Positions 55,001 to 63,063 of a DNA stretch of 64,000 nt are shown piece after piece; positions within the stretch are counted from its first letter, which is position 1, and each line of letters begins with the position of its first letter. Location: IMG/VR virus record IMGVR_UViG_3300032053_005312, positions 1-64,000 of that record; one strand, 5' to 3'. A program made the translations under genes and the position numbers. This DNA is from a virus. The notes beneath the pieces are model-generated. The model had not been told where the DNA came from. It saw only the letters and a program-made list of their open reading frames with translations, and did no database searches.

Positions 55001-55052
55001 TTTACAACAATCGGATTGCGTGGTAGAATCTTCCACGCAATCCGATTGTTGT
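55001..55052 (+). promoter_or_regulatory. Promoter whose -10 lies in the loop of a 20-bp palindrome
   Basis: TTTACA-N17-TAGAAT (55001-55029). ACAACAATCGGATTGCGTGG (55004) and CCACGCAATCCGATTGTTGT (55033) pair perfectly over 20 bp with TAGAATCTT as loop. The spacer sequence is thus repeated inverted after the -10. Operator, hairpin leader or insertion relic are possible. Confidence 0.7.
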
Positions 55053-55073
55053 TTCGAGAAGGGGAAGAAGCTC

Positions 55074-55736
55074 ATGGCCGTCAAGATCATATATCCTCCC
55101 CGGCCAAAGAGCAAGATGCTTCCCAAGGACTTGGGATACTACGAAAGCACTGGAAAATGGCTCGCTCAACGAAAGTTTCGTGGAAGTCGGGCCGTCATCA
55201 ATATCTCACCGGCATGTGAGATCACACTCGGCAATCGCCACGGCACTTCTTTTGCCCGTTTTTCTCTTGACCGCAAACACAAGGAAGAAATTCTGTCCGG
55301 CCTTCACCTTCAGAAAGGTGTCGAATATTGGCTGGATGGCGAACTGATGAATAAGGACGAAAATGCTACGAACGAGATCATCTTGTTCGATGTTCTTCAG
55401 GTCGGCAAATATTTATTCGGTTCCCCCAATCAAGTTGAGCGGCTGAAAATGCTCGACGATATTTGTGGGAGTCCGAAGGAATATTGTCCGAGTGGCATTG
55501 CTCTAAAGGTCACGCCTCGCATTTGGATGGCCGAGACGTTCGCTTCGGATTTCACAAAACGCTTTGAAGAGGCGTTGCCCATTGTTCAACTTGAAGGTTT
55601 GGTTCTTCGCAAGAAGACTTCAGCTTTGGATCATTTCGGTCATGCCGAATATGAAACAAACAATATCATCCGGTGTCGGAAGCCATTTGCATCTGAGACG
55701 CCGAAGTCGCAGCGTTCGGGTGGATATGAATTCTAG
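55074..55736 (+). CDS. Nucleotidyltransferase domain of an ATP-dependent ligase-like protein
   Basis: 220 residues from ATG 55074. QRKFRGSRAV holds the KxxG motif I lysine region, GVEYWLDGELMN motif III, IVQLEGLVLRKK motif IV and NNIIRCRK motif V. The OB domain of complete ligases is missing. It may seal nucleic acid with a partner or modify substrates by adenylation. Served by the promoter above. Confidence 0.65.
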   Translation: MAVKIIYPPRPKSKMLPKDLGYYESTGKWLAQRKFRGSRAVINISPACEITLGNRHGTSFARFSLDRKHKEEILSGLHLQKGVEYWLDGELMNKDENATNEIILFDVLQVGKYLFGSPNQVERLKMLDDICGSPKEYCPSGIALKVTPRIWMAETFASDFTKRFEEALPIVQLEGLVLRKKTSALDHFGHAEYETNNIIRCRKPFASETPKSQRSGGYEF

Positions 55737-55875
55737 TCTTGACACCCATGCCGATAAATCATACTCTGCCTCTGCCATTTTAAGGAGCGACGATTAAAGA
55801 AACATTGGCACGCACTAGAACCTACGATGGATCGTTTTTTTGACAGACCGACCGAACCCGAAGCAGGAGTGACTG

Positions 55876-57210
55876 ATGAATAAAAGTGAATCTTTCCCGA
55901 TGGATCGCATCCCGGAAGGCAGCAAGCATCTTTATGGTGCGTTGTTCGCCGTTCCGTTCGCTGCGGTGCGTACCCCGGACATTGACGAAGAAGAAACGTC
56001 AAAGTCGGAATACAAGTTCAGGAACCCCAGGCTCTTGACTGAGAAAGGGCAGAGTGAGTTGCTGGACAAGCGACTCTCGGCTGAACTTCGTGAGAGCATT
56101 AAGAACCGCACGTTGCTCAACCCGCTAGTGTGCAGATGGGTTCAAGAAGGGGATAACTACTATCCCCAACTGGTTGGTGGTGATCGCCGATACCGTGCAT
56201 TGGACTTCCTCATTCGCAAGAAAGAGATCGTCACCGATCCCAGCAGTCTGCAACTGAACGACAAGGGCGAATGGGTTTATACCCAATGCTCGGCTGACAA
56301 AGCCTATGCAATGATTCCTTGTCAAGTCTTCGCCGTCAACGACGACTTGCAAGCCTTGGCGCTGGCCTGGGCTGAGAACAAGGGCCGCATCAACCTGACT
56401 GAAGGCCACGAGATTGCCGAAGTCATGAAGTTGCGTAAGGTCGGGGCTTCAGACGAGAAGATTCTTGAAATCTTGCAGCAAGACGAGAAGTGGTTGGCCG
56501 AGTCCGATTCGTTGATCGCCAATCTCGATACTGATACACTCGCAGACTTGCTGGAAAACCGGATCGACCGGGAATCGGCTTGTGAGCTTTCCAGCATCGA
56601 AGACGAGCATGTTCGCACCAAGGTTCGTCTTGCGGCGAACGAAGCGTCCAAGGAAGCCTGTAATCGCAAGATTAAGCGCATCCAGAAGCAGATCGAGTCG
56701 GCGCTTGAACGCAAGGAAATCGCCGAAGGCTCTGTCGCCGATGCTGAATTCCAGCACGATGACGAAGCGGCAGAAGAAGCCAAGGGCGAATTGGTTAACG
56801 CCGAGAAGAAGGTCACTCGTTCTGTGAAGGAACGGGATGAAACCACTCCGGTCACGTCCTTGAGGGACGTGAAGAAGGCCGAAACCGATGCCGGGGCCAA
56901 GCCGCCAAAGGAACATCGAAACGACGAGGATCGACCTCTCCGCATTCTGTCCTCGAAGAAGATTCAGGATGCAGTCGATTATCTTGATGCTGTTATTGCC
57001 AATGGCGGAAAGTGTCTCGAAGGCACGTTCATCGGTGGGCCGGGTCTGGTGACGGCGTTGGGATTGGCGAGGAAATTCCTCAATAATAACGTCTTGGCGA
57101 ATGAGCCGGACTTCGGTTCGACCATCAAGCGGTACTTGGATGCTGCTCGTAAGATGAAGGCCGACCAGTCCCAGCCTGTCGAACGGGTTGAGACTGAAGA
57201 AGGCCAATAA
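55876..57210 (+). CDS. ParB/Srx-domain protein with long charged C-terminus
   Basis: 444 residues; GGAGTG before ATG 55876. LVGGDRRYRALDFLI is the ParB box (G-x-R-R), TLLNPLVCRWVQ and MIPCQVFAVNDDLQALALAWAENKGR match the N-terminal ParB fold. A following helical region with Lys/Glu and a C-terminal domain may mediate DNA binding or oligomerisation. Could act in partition or as a nuclease; which is open. Confidence 0.75.
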   Translation: MNKSESFPMDRIPEGSKHLYGALFAVPFAAVRTPDIDEEETSKSEYKFRNPRLLTEKGQSELLDKRLSAELRESIKNRTLLNPLVCRWVQEGDNYYPQLVGGDRRYRALDFLIRKKEIVTDPSSLQLNDKGEWVYTQCSADKAYAMIPCQVFAVNDDLQALALAWAENKGRINLTEGHEIAEVMKLRKVGASDEKILEILQQDEKWLAESDSLIANLDTDTLADLLENRIDRESACELSSIEDEHVRTKVRLAANEASKEACNRKIKRIQKQIESALERKEIAEGSVADAEFQHDDEAAEEAKGELVNAEKKVTRSVKERDETTPVTSLRDVKKAETDAGAKPPKEHRNDEDRPLRILSSKKIQDAVDYLDAVIANGGKCLEGTFIGGPGLVTALGLARKFLNNNVLANEPDFGSTIKRYLDAARKMKADQSQPVERVETEEGQ

Positions 57211-57261
57211 TCTTCCCTGGCAACGGGGAAGTGGTGGAGGGCGGCATCAGTCGCTCCTAAG

Positions 57262-57293
57262 CCCCGCCAAGAGAAATCTTGGCGGGGTTTTTT
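57262..57293 (+). terminator. Rho-independent terminator
   Basis: CCCCGCCAAG and CTTGGCGGGG with AGAAAT loop and T6. Strong. Confidence 0.92.
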
Positions 57294-57310
57294 ATTTGGC
57301 GGGCATAAAT

Positions 57311-57625
57311 ATGATAATGATACAAGCCTGCCCAAACTGCGGTCATGCCCTTCAGCGTGAATTGAAGGATGGCCTTACACATTGTTCCCATTGCAATCAA
57401 GTTTTTGATTCAAGCGATTTTAATCGTCTTTTATCAGCCGCTTGGCAAATACGCAGGGAGCATTTGTCGTTGGAACAACTTAAATGGCAATGTAAATTGG
57501 GAGACGATTATTCCATATTGATATACACATTTGTCAGTGACTATGGCTATGCCCACGATGAGTTAATCAAATTATTGCGAAAACTCGGCGTGGCAAATAA
57601 AGCGTATATCGACTTTTCGGCCTAG
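57311..57625 (+). CDS. Unknown protein with N-terminal zinc ribbon
   Basis: 104 residues. CPNCGHALQRELKDGLTHCSHC zinc ribbon, then a helical domain. No family recognised. Its position after a terminator suggests a separate transcript. Confidence 0.55.
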   Translation: MIMIQACPNCGHALQRELKDGLTHCSHCNQVFDSSDFNRLLSAAWQIRREHLSLEQLKWQCKLGDDYSILIYTFVSDYGYAHDELIKLLRKLGVANKAYIDFSA

Positions 57626-57645
57626 ATCGAGCATTGCGGCTTTGG

Positions 57646-57668
57646 TATCCTCTTATTTATGGAGGATA
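57646..57668 (+). promoter_or_regulatory. SD-sequestering hairpin before the HNH-kinase gene
   Basis: TATCCTC (57646) pairs with GAGGATA (57662) around a 9-nt loop; the right arm is the SD of ATG 57672. Confidence 0.5.
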
Positions 57669-57671
57669 AAT

Positions 57672-58763
57672 ATGAAGCCTTTTTCAGATTTGCGCAAACA
57701 ACAATTTGGTTTGCATGTCGTTCTTGAATATGTTGATCGAACACCTAGCGGACATGCTCGTTGGTTGACTGAATGTTTGAATTGCAAGTGTCGTTCTATT
57801 CGTCACGGAGTAAATATCAAAAGATGCTCTAAAGTTTCAGGAGGTTGTCGCAATTGTTCTGGTAAGCCAAAGGGGTACATGGGTCTACATCAATTATTTA
57901 CTCAATATAAATTACGTGCAAATAAAATAGGTCGTATTTTTAATTTGTCTATTGAACAATTTCAAACAGTTACATCAAGCAATTGTCATTATTGTGGTCG
58001 TGAGCCATATCAAATTAAAAACAGTGGTAACAAGAATCAAATTTCAACGTGGGGCATTTATCAATATAATGGAATTGATCGCAAGGACAATTCTAAGGGT
58101 TACATTATAGAAAACTGTCTTCCTTGTTGTGGAATTTGCAATCAGATGAAAGGCAGTATGTTGTATAAAGATTTTGTTGATTGGCTCGATGTTGCGTCCA
58201 CTTTTCGCAAAAATAGAAATGGTGATAAGGTGATGGCGGACATCGGCGTCGGATACAGGGTCAAAATTCAAATTTTATGCGGAATGATCGCAGCAGGAAA
58301 GTCATCTTATTGTAAATTAGCCGCCAAAAAAGGAATGTTGATTTTGAACGATGACGCAATCGTCAATATGCTCCATGCTGATGACTATACGCTTTATAGT
58401 ACCGATCTCAAGGTGTTGTATAAGTCTGTTGAAAATCACGTTATTGGAACCAGCCTTGCTATGGGCCGTTCAGTAATTGTTGATCGTGGACTCAATATGA
58501 GTCTTGCCGGTCGGCGTCGTTGGTTGGCCTTGGCTCAAAGTTTTGATGTGCCATGTGAAGCCATTCATTTCAAAAACGACGGACCAGAAGAACACGCTCG
58601 TCGTCGTACTCAATCTGATGGTCGAGGCCACACCTGGGAATATTGGCTTAGGGTTGCAGAGCTTCATAATTCCTTGTATATTCCACCTACTAAAGAAGAG
58701 GGCTTTGATGCCATCTACGATATTGGGTTTGATGAAATACAGCAAGGTAAAGTCATTCTTTAA
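57672..58763 (+). CDS. HNH endonuclease fused to a polynucleotide-kinase-like P-loop domain
   Basis: 363 residues. Residues 1-180: Cys-rich start (CLNCKC, CRNCSG), then HNH with CHYCGREP, NGIDRKDNSKGYIIENCLPCCGICN. From about residue 188 (MADIGVGYRVKIQILCGMIAAGKSS) a P-loop kinase follows, with GRSVIVDRGLN and RRRTQSDGRGHTW. An internal ATG at 58233 could start the kinase alone (AAGGTG upstream). The HNH seems to have inserted at the kinase 5' end. Confidence 0.78.
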   Translation: MKPFSDLRKQQFGLHVVLEYVDRTPSGHARWLTECLNCKCRSIRHGVNIKRCSKVSGGCRNCSGKPKGYMGLHQLFTQYKLRANKIGRIFNLSIEQFQTVTSSNCHYCGREPYQIKNSGNKNQISTWGIYQYNGIDRKDNSKGYIIENCLPCCGICNQMKGSMLYKDFVDWLDVASTFRKNRNGDKVMADIGVGYRVKIQILCGMIAAGKSSYCKLAAKKGMLILNDDAIVNMLHADDYTLYSTDLKVLYKSVENHVIGTSLAMGRSVIVDRGLNMSLAGRRRWLALAQSFDVPCEAIHFKNDGPEEHARRRTQSDGRGHTWEYWLRVAELHNSLYIPPTKEEGFDAIYDIGFDEIQQGKVIL

Positions 58764-58775
58764 GGGGACTTGTAA

Positions 58776-59648
58776 ATGGAGTGTAGGCTCATTGATGGCA
58801 ATGCCATTGCCGCCGATATTCGTAAAGAATTACGACAACGTGTGGCAGAATATAAAGCAACTACAGGTATCACCCCGACTTTAGTTGCTTTGATGGTGGG
58901 CAACAATCCAGCCAGTCAAATTTATGTCCAAAAGAAAATTGCTGCCTGTGATGAAGTTGGCATATTGGCATATCGAGTTGAATCAAATGAAGATGAGGAC
59001 GATCTCCGAACTCATATTCGGAGATTGAACAATGATGATTCGGTGCATGGATACATTCTTCAACTGCCATTGCCTCCAGGATGGAAACCCGATAGATATT
59101 TTTCTGACTTCAATCCGTATAAAGATGTGGATGTATTCCACCCGGAGAATGTAGGCTTGCTGGTTCAAGGGCGACCCAGGTTTAGACCTTGTACGCCACA
59201 CGGTATTCAGGTGATGCTCCATAGGAGCGGCATTAAAGTTGCGGGAAAGAAAGTGGTTGTCATCAATCGCAGCAATGTGGTTGGCAAACCTCTATCCTCA
59301 ATGCTTATTCAAGAGTGCGATGATTACGCCAATGCCACGGTCACAGTATGCCACGACCGCACGCCTCCTGATCTTCTCAAAAGCGTTACTCAAACAGCCG
59401 ATATTGTAATTGTCGCCGTGGGCAAACCGGGATTCCTGACTCCAGATATGATTCGACCGGGAGCGGTAGTGATTGATGTGGGCATTACACGAATTGGAAA
59501 CAAGGTAGTTGGAGATGTTGATTTTGAAAATGTCAGTAAAGTTGCTGGTGCTATATCTCCGGTCCCAGGTGGTTGTGGACCAATGACAGTTGCTATGTTA
59601 TTGGAAAATACTTTACAAGCTGCTAAATATCAAACAAAAAGCCATTGA
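58776..59648 (+). CDS. folD: FolD methylenetetrahydrofolate dehydrogenase/cyclohydrolase
   Basis: 290 residues. VGNNPASQIYVQKKIAACDEVGI (with catalytic Lys region), YILQLPLPPG, DVDVFHPENVG, VINRSNVVGKPLSSML and the signature PGGCGPMTVAMLLENTL. It interconverts folate one-carbon units, feeding thymidylate, purine and formyl-Met synthesis. Its 3' end, after LLENTL, has been altered; see the HNH gene that follows. Confidence 0.92.
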   Translation: MECRLIDGNAIAADIRKELRQRVAEYKATTGITPTLVALMVGNNPASQIYVQKKIAACDEVGILAYRVESNEDEDDLRTHIRRLNNDDSVHGYILQLPLPPGWKPDRYFSDFNPYKDVDVFHPENVGLLVQGRPRFRPCTPHGIQVMLHRSGIKVAGKKVVVINRSNVVGKPLSSMLIQECDDYANATVTVCHDRTPPDLLKSVTQTADIVIVAVGKPGFLTPDMIRPGAVVIDVGITRIGNKVVGDVDFENVSKVAGAISPVPGGCGPMTVAMLLENTLQAAKYQTKSH

Positions 59649-59664
59649 TCCGAATAGATACTGT

Positions 59665-60297
59665 ATGGGAACATACAAAAAAGATATTCGTCAAGAACGT
59701 AGAGATTTAGGTCTGTGCATTTACTGTGGAAATGATGCAAAAGGATTTCGTCGTTGTGAGTCTTGCAGAGAAAAATCAAACAAGGCAACCGCTCGTTGGC
59801 GAGATAAAAACAAAGAAGCTGGTTTGTGTATAAAGTGCGGCAAACCTACCTCAGAAGGTCATACTCGTTGTGAAGATTGCCTAGTTTCGCACAATGCTGT
59901 TTATTCACAGAGGAAACAGCGTGGAGTTTGTCTTTATTGTGGAAAGTCGTCTGATTATGGACATTGTGAAATTTGCTATCTGAAAAAACGAGCGACAAGA
60001 CATTTAGGAGATGCTTCTATGTGGATTTTGCTAAAAAAGATATTTGACGATCAACAAGGGATTTGTCCATATACGGGAATCGAATTACAGATTCGAGCGA
60101 ACACCGAATTAGATCATCGCATCCCCAGAAGCAAAGGTGGCACGGACGAGTTGTCGAATCTACAGTGGGTTTACGCTCCGGTGAACACAATGAAGTGGAA
60201 TATGACTGAAGGCGAATTTTTGGCGACTGTTGGAAAGGTTGCCGCCCACATGCTTTTGGAAAATACTTTGGCCGCAGCCCAGCTTCAAGGGCAGTAG
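59665..60297 (+). CDS. HNH endonuclease carrying a copy of the FolD C-terminus
   Basis: 210 residues from ATG 59665, which has no clear SD. Repeated CxxC zinc fingers (CIYC, CESC, CIKC, CEDC, CLYC, CEIC) precede an HNH core (TELDHRIPRSKGGTDELSNLQW). Its last residues AAHMLLENTLAAAQLQGQ repeat FolD VAMLLENTLQAAKYQTK, also at DNA level. This suggests insertion at the 3' end of folD with the old end displaced into the HNH gene. Confidence 0.8.
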   Translation: MGTYKKDIRQERRDLGLCIYCGNDAKGFRRCESCREKSNKATARWRDKNKEAGLCIKCGKPTSEGHTRCEDCLVSHNAVYSQRKQRGVCLYCGKSSDYGHCEICYLKKRATRHLGDASMWILLKKIFDDQQGICPYTGIELQIRANTELDHRIPRSKGGTDELSNLQWVYAPVNTMKWNMTEGEFLATVGKVAAHMLLENTLAAAQLQGQ

Positions 60298-60299
60298 GC

Positions 60300-60329
60300 T
60301 TTACAACCACAACTATTCGGTGGTATAAT
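60300..60329 (+). promoter_or_regulatory. Promoter TTTACA-N18-TATAAT for prs
   Basis: GGTGG before a consensus -10; spacer 18, the only 18 in the set. Overlaps the HNH stop region; GTG 60357 is 28 nt downstream. Confidence 0.7.
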
Positions 60330-60356
60330 TCTCTCACAGAAAAGGAGACTTTAACC

Positions 60357-61364
60357 GTGAACGATTTGCGTATTTTTGGCCTGGGATCGAGCGTTGAATA
60401 CACAGATCAAGTATGCAAGGCGTTATCGCTCAAGCGATCTGACCACAAAGAGACGTGGCAAGACGATGACGAGCCTTACGTCCTTTCCCAAGAGAATGTT
60501 CGGGGCTGTGACGTATTCATCGTGCAGAGTTTGTACTCCTGTCACAAAGAGCGGCTGGCAGATAAGTTCCTGAAGCTCCTGTTGTTCGCTCGTTCTCTTC
60601 GTGACGCATCGGCCCGGCGTATTACGCTTGTGTTGCCGTATTTCGCATTTCAACGTCAGGATCGAAAAACCGAGTCCAGAGCGCCGGTATACACCAAATA
60701 CATCCCTGAAATTGTCGAGGGCTTGCTTCGTCCCGACGACCGCATTTTGACTATTGATGCTCACAACCTGAGCGCATATCAGTCGGGCTTCCGGTTGATG
60801 CTCGATCACCTTGAGGCGAAACCAGTTGTCTGTGACTGGTTCAGCAATGCCGCTGCCCGACTTTGGCCCGAAGTCGATTTCGACAATCTCTGTTTTGCAT
60901 CACCCGATGAAGGTGGCGTCAAGCGTGTTGGTTTCTATCGAAAACGTGTTCAGTCTCAGATGAAAATCGAGATCAGCACGGCGTCAGTCTACAAAACCCA
61001 CGAGGGTAAGCAGATTGAGGCACATGGCGTGATGGGTAACGTCCAAGGCAAAGACGTGTTCCTGATTGACGACATGATCTCGTCTGGAACCACGTTGGTA
61101 AAAGCAACCGATGCCATTGAGAAGGAAGGCGGCAAAGTTCGGGGTGCTATCGCAACGCACGGTTTATTCGTCGGTAACGCCAATGAGCGTATAGGGTTAC
61201 TGCAAGAGCGTGGCATCAGGGTTATCGTCACCGATACTGTCCACACCAATAAGTTGGACCCAAAGTTGCAGAAGTCGTTGGTGGTTATTCCGACCGCTCC
61301 GCTAATCGGTGAAGCGATTCGGTGTATTCACAACGAAGAGTCTGTCAGCAAATTACTTTCCTAA
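60357..61364 (+). CDS. prs: Ribose-phosphate pyrophosphokinase (PRPP synthetase)
   Basis: 335 residues; GTG 60357 with AAGGAG upstream. RRITLVLPYFAFQRQDRK and VFLIDDMISSGTTL (PRPP loop) are PRPP synthetase motifs; the middle contains EGGVKRVGFYRKR. It would make PRPP for nucleotide and NAD synthesis. Homologues act in phage NAD+ reconstitution (NARP1, as Adps), an alternative role not provable here. Confidence 0.85.
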   Translation: MNDLRIFGLGSSVEYTDQVCKALSLKRSDHKETWQDDDEPYVLSQENVRGCDVFIVQSLYSCHKERLADKFLKLLLFARSLRDASARRITLVLPYFAFQRQDRKTESRAPVYTKYIPEIVEGLLRPDDRILTIDAHNLSAYQSGFRLMLDHLEAKPVVCDWFSNAAARLWPEVDFDNLCFASPDEGGVKRVGFYRKRVQSQMKIEISTASVYKTHEGKQIEAHGVMGNVQGKDVFLIDDMISSGTTLVKATDAIEKEGGKVRGAIATHGLFVGNANERIGLLQERGIRVIVTDTVHTNKLDPKLQKSLVVIPTAPLIGEAIRCIHNEESVSKLLS

Positions 61365-61372
61365 AAATCTGG

Positions 61373-61401
61373 TTGTCAAGACCAATACCCCCAAGTATAA
61401 T
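61373..61401 (+). promoter_or_regulatory. Promoter TTGTCA-N17-TATAAT
   Basis: A sigma70-like site with spacer 17 for the gene at GTG 61414. No GTGG extension. Confidence 0.55.
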
Positions 61402-61413
61402 CGGAGGCGCACA

Positions 61414-62007
61414 GTGGCTCTCAAGATTTGTCCTGCCTGTCAGAAGCAGGTTGGACCCAGGACAAAAAAATGTGATTGTGGACACCAGTTCGCAACAACC
61501 ACGGCGGCGGTTCCAGCTAGTGGACAGTCTATGTCACTTGACCCTTTGGACAAGCGCATCGCTGAGTCTGTTGGCAATGTCCGTGACATTATTTCCAGAG
61601 TCGAAAATCGCCCTGCCTCAGCAGTTCCAACCACAGTTCTCAACAATGAGGATGTAGATCAATCGCCTCGGCGCACAACGGTAGTACAGCAGCCAGTTCG
61701 ACCACAACGATTTTATGGTGGTGGCGGCGGCAAGATTGTTGCACCAGCGGGTGAGTGTCCATTTAAGCCCCAAGGATATAAAGACAAATGGCCTGATGGC
61801 CCAGCCTCAGATGAGGTTGTCCAGAATTGGGCTATAGACGTGTACAACTACGGCGAGGGTAGATACGCAATTGATGCGGTCATCTACTTCGCTCGTCACT
61901 TTTGGGACATTAACGGGCAAGAATATCGCAGGATTCGTGAACTGATTGTGAAGACGTTACAACCTTCACGTCCATCCGATCACGAATCCGGTGATGAAGT
62001 TGCTTAG
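61414..62007 (+). CDS. Unknown protein with N-terminal zinc ribbon
   Basis: 197 residues; GTG 61414 has GGAGG upstream. CPACQKQVGPRTKKCDCG zinc ribbon, a Pro/Val-rich linker, then a conserved-looking C-terminal helical domain (VVQNWAIDVYNYGEGRYAIDAV). No family recognised. Overlaps the second csrA by 4 nt. Confidence 0.55.
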   Translation: MALKICPACQKQVGPRTKKCDCGHQFATTTAAVPASGQSMSLDPLDKRIAESVGNVRDIISRVENRPASAVPTTVLNNEDVDQSPRRTTVVQQPVRPQRFYGGGGGKIVAPAGECPFKPQGYKDKWPDGPASDEVVQNWAIDVYNYGEGRYAIDAVIYFARHFWDINGQEYRRIRELIVKTLQPSRPSDHESGDEVA

Positions 62008-62228
62008 GCACTCTCAGCGGACAACTGTTCAACCGGAGAGCGAAGTGTTTCTACTTCAATGCCTTCGGTTGTCAGTTCAGACCGCAATACAGTGATTTCC
62101 TTGTCGGCTTCGATGCCAATGCGGACCTTATTGCGGTTATCAATACGGACGACAGTAATCCTAATGTCTTCCATATTTGGACCCTTGAGAATGATAGTTT
62201 CGTCTTTCTTACGACTTAGTACGAGCAT
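62004..62228 (-). CDS. csrA: CsrA-type RNA-binding regulator, second copy
   Basis: 74 residues from ATG 62228 (AAAGGAA upstream). MLVLSRKKDETIILKGPNME, RITVVRIDNRNKVRIGIEA and KEITVLRSEL fit CsrA, with a longer, divergent C-terminal tail. It differs clearly from the copy at 53615, so the two were not made by recent duplication. Confidence 0.9.
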   Translation of the reverse strand: MLVLSRKKDETIILKGPNMEDIRITVVRIDNRNKVRIGIEADKEITVLRSELTTEGIEVETLRSPVEQLSAESA

Positions 62229-62413
62229 GGTTATTCCTTTCTTAGCTTGTTTGCTTGCGTGCTGTACGCTGTATCCGTTATTAAGTGAGTGCGGATACAG
62301 ATTTTCTGTGAAAGGGTGAGAAATTTTGTCTGCGGCATCTTTACACTCAGGATATTTGACGTAATATCTGTGTAGAGGGACGAGTTTTCGGTATACGATA
62401 GTCAGCGTGATGC
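62229..62413 (+). other. Divergent control region between csrA and the DNA-binding-like gene
   Basis: It contains the hairpin CTGTATCCG/CGGATACAG (62269-62300), which lies in the csrA leader when read on the minus strand. TTTACA (62339) with TAATAT (16-bp spacer) is a possible + strand promoter. No gene is seen. Confidence 0.45.
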
Positions 62414-62456
62414 ACAGTCCCAGCACACGCCACCGACAAGAACCTGGGACTGTTTT
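62414..62456 (+). terminator. Attenuator-like hairpin in a gene leader
   Basis: ACAGTCCCAG (62414) pairs perfectly with CTGGGACTGT (62444) over 10 bp, followed by TTTT. It ends 12 nt before ATG 62469, so it may regulate rather than end transcription. Confidence 0.5.
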
Positions 62457-62468
62457 GGGAGAAATCCG

Positions 62469-62966
62469 ATGGCGCAAGTTACGAAGTACGACGATCAACT
62501 GGAAAGCAAGCTGAAAGAAGCCGAATTGCTCCAAGAGCAAATTGGCCTGTTGCAGCGTGTTCGAGAAATCGAACTGGAAATCACTGGTGGTGTGGTCGCA
62601 GTTGCCGCAGTTCCCACTGTGAGGACCACCGCTCCGGTGCAGGCTGCTGTTGCCGCTCCTACGGGCGAAGTCAAGCGTCGTGGTCGCCCGAAGGGAACGA
62701 CTAACGCAGCCAAGGCCGCAGGCGTTGCAACCGATGACGGCAAGTCGGTCGATCTTCCGACACTGTTGGAAACGATTGCCCAACAGGTCAATCGTCCTTT
62801 GCTGCTGGCAGATTTCGTCACGCTGGCTCGTGAAGCTGGCTACACGACCAAGGCCAAGGACTTCAGCAACATGGTCTATCAGTCCGTGCTGAAGCTGGTC
62901 AAGAAGGGGCTGTTCAAGAAGAACGAAGAGACTCGTGCATACGAGTACGTCGGCAAAGCAGCCTAA
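62469..62966 (+). CDS. DNA-binding-like protein with AT-hook and helical C-terminus
   Basis: 165 residues; GGGAG before ATG 62469. A coiled-coil N-terminus (ESKLKEAELLQEQIGLLQRV), an Ala/Val-rich linker, an AT-hook (RRGRPKGTTN) and a C-terminal winged-helix-like domain (LTIAQ..RPLLLADFVTLAREAGY). Possibly a nucleoid or transcription-control protein. Leader contains an attenuator-like hairpin. Confidence 0.55.
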   Translation: MAQVTKYDDQLESKLKEAELLQEQIGLLQRVREIELEITGGVVAVAAVPTVRTTAPVQAAVAAPTGEVKRRGRPKGTTNAAKAAGVATDDGKSVDLPTLLETIAQQVNRPLLLADFVTLAREAGYTTKAKDFSNMVYQSVLKLVKKGLFKKNEETRAYEYVGKAA

Positions 62967-62978
62967 CCGACAACGATG

Positions 62979-63007
62979 AAGGTCCGTGTGTGCGGACCTT
63001 TGATTTT
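62979..63007 (+). terminator. Rho-independent terminator
   Basis: AAGGTCCG and CGGACCTT with TGTGTG loop, followed by TGATTTT. Confidence 0.7.
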
Positions 63008-63017
63008 GGAGTTTTAC

Positions 63018-63046
63018 TTTACAACCCTACTGAAACAGGGTAACAT
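63018..63046 (+). promoter_or_regulatory. Promoter TTTACA-N17-TAACAT
   Basis: Same family; spacer 17 with ACCCT/AGGGT pairing inside the spacer. Precedes ATG 63064 with AAGGAG. Confidence 0.6.
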
Positions 63047-63063
63047 CCTCAAGGAGAAGTTTG

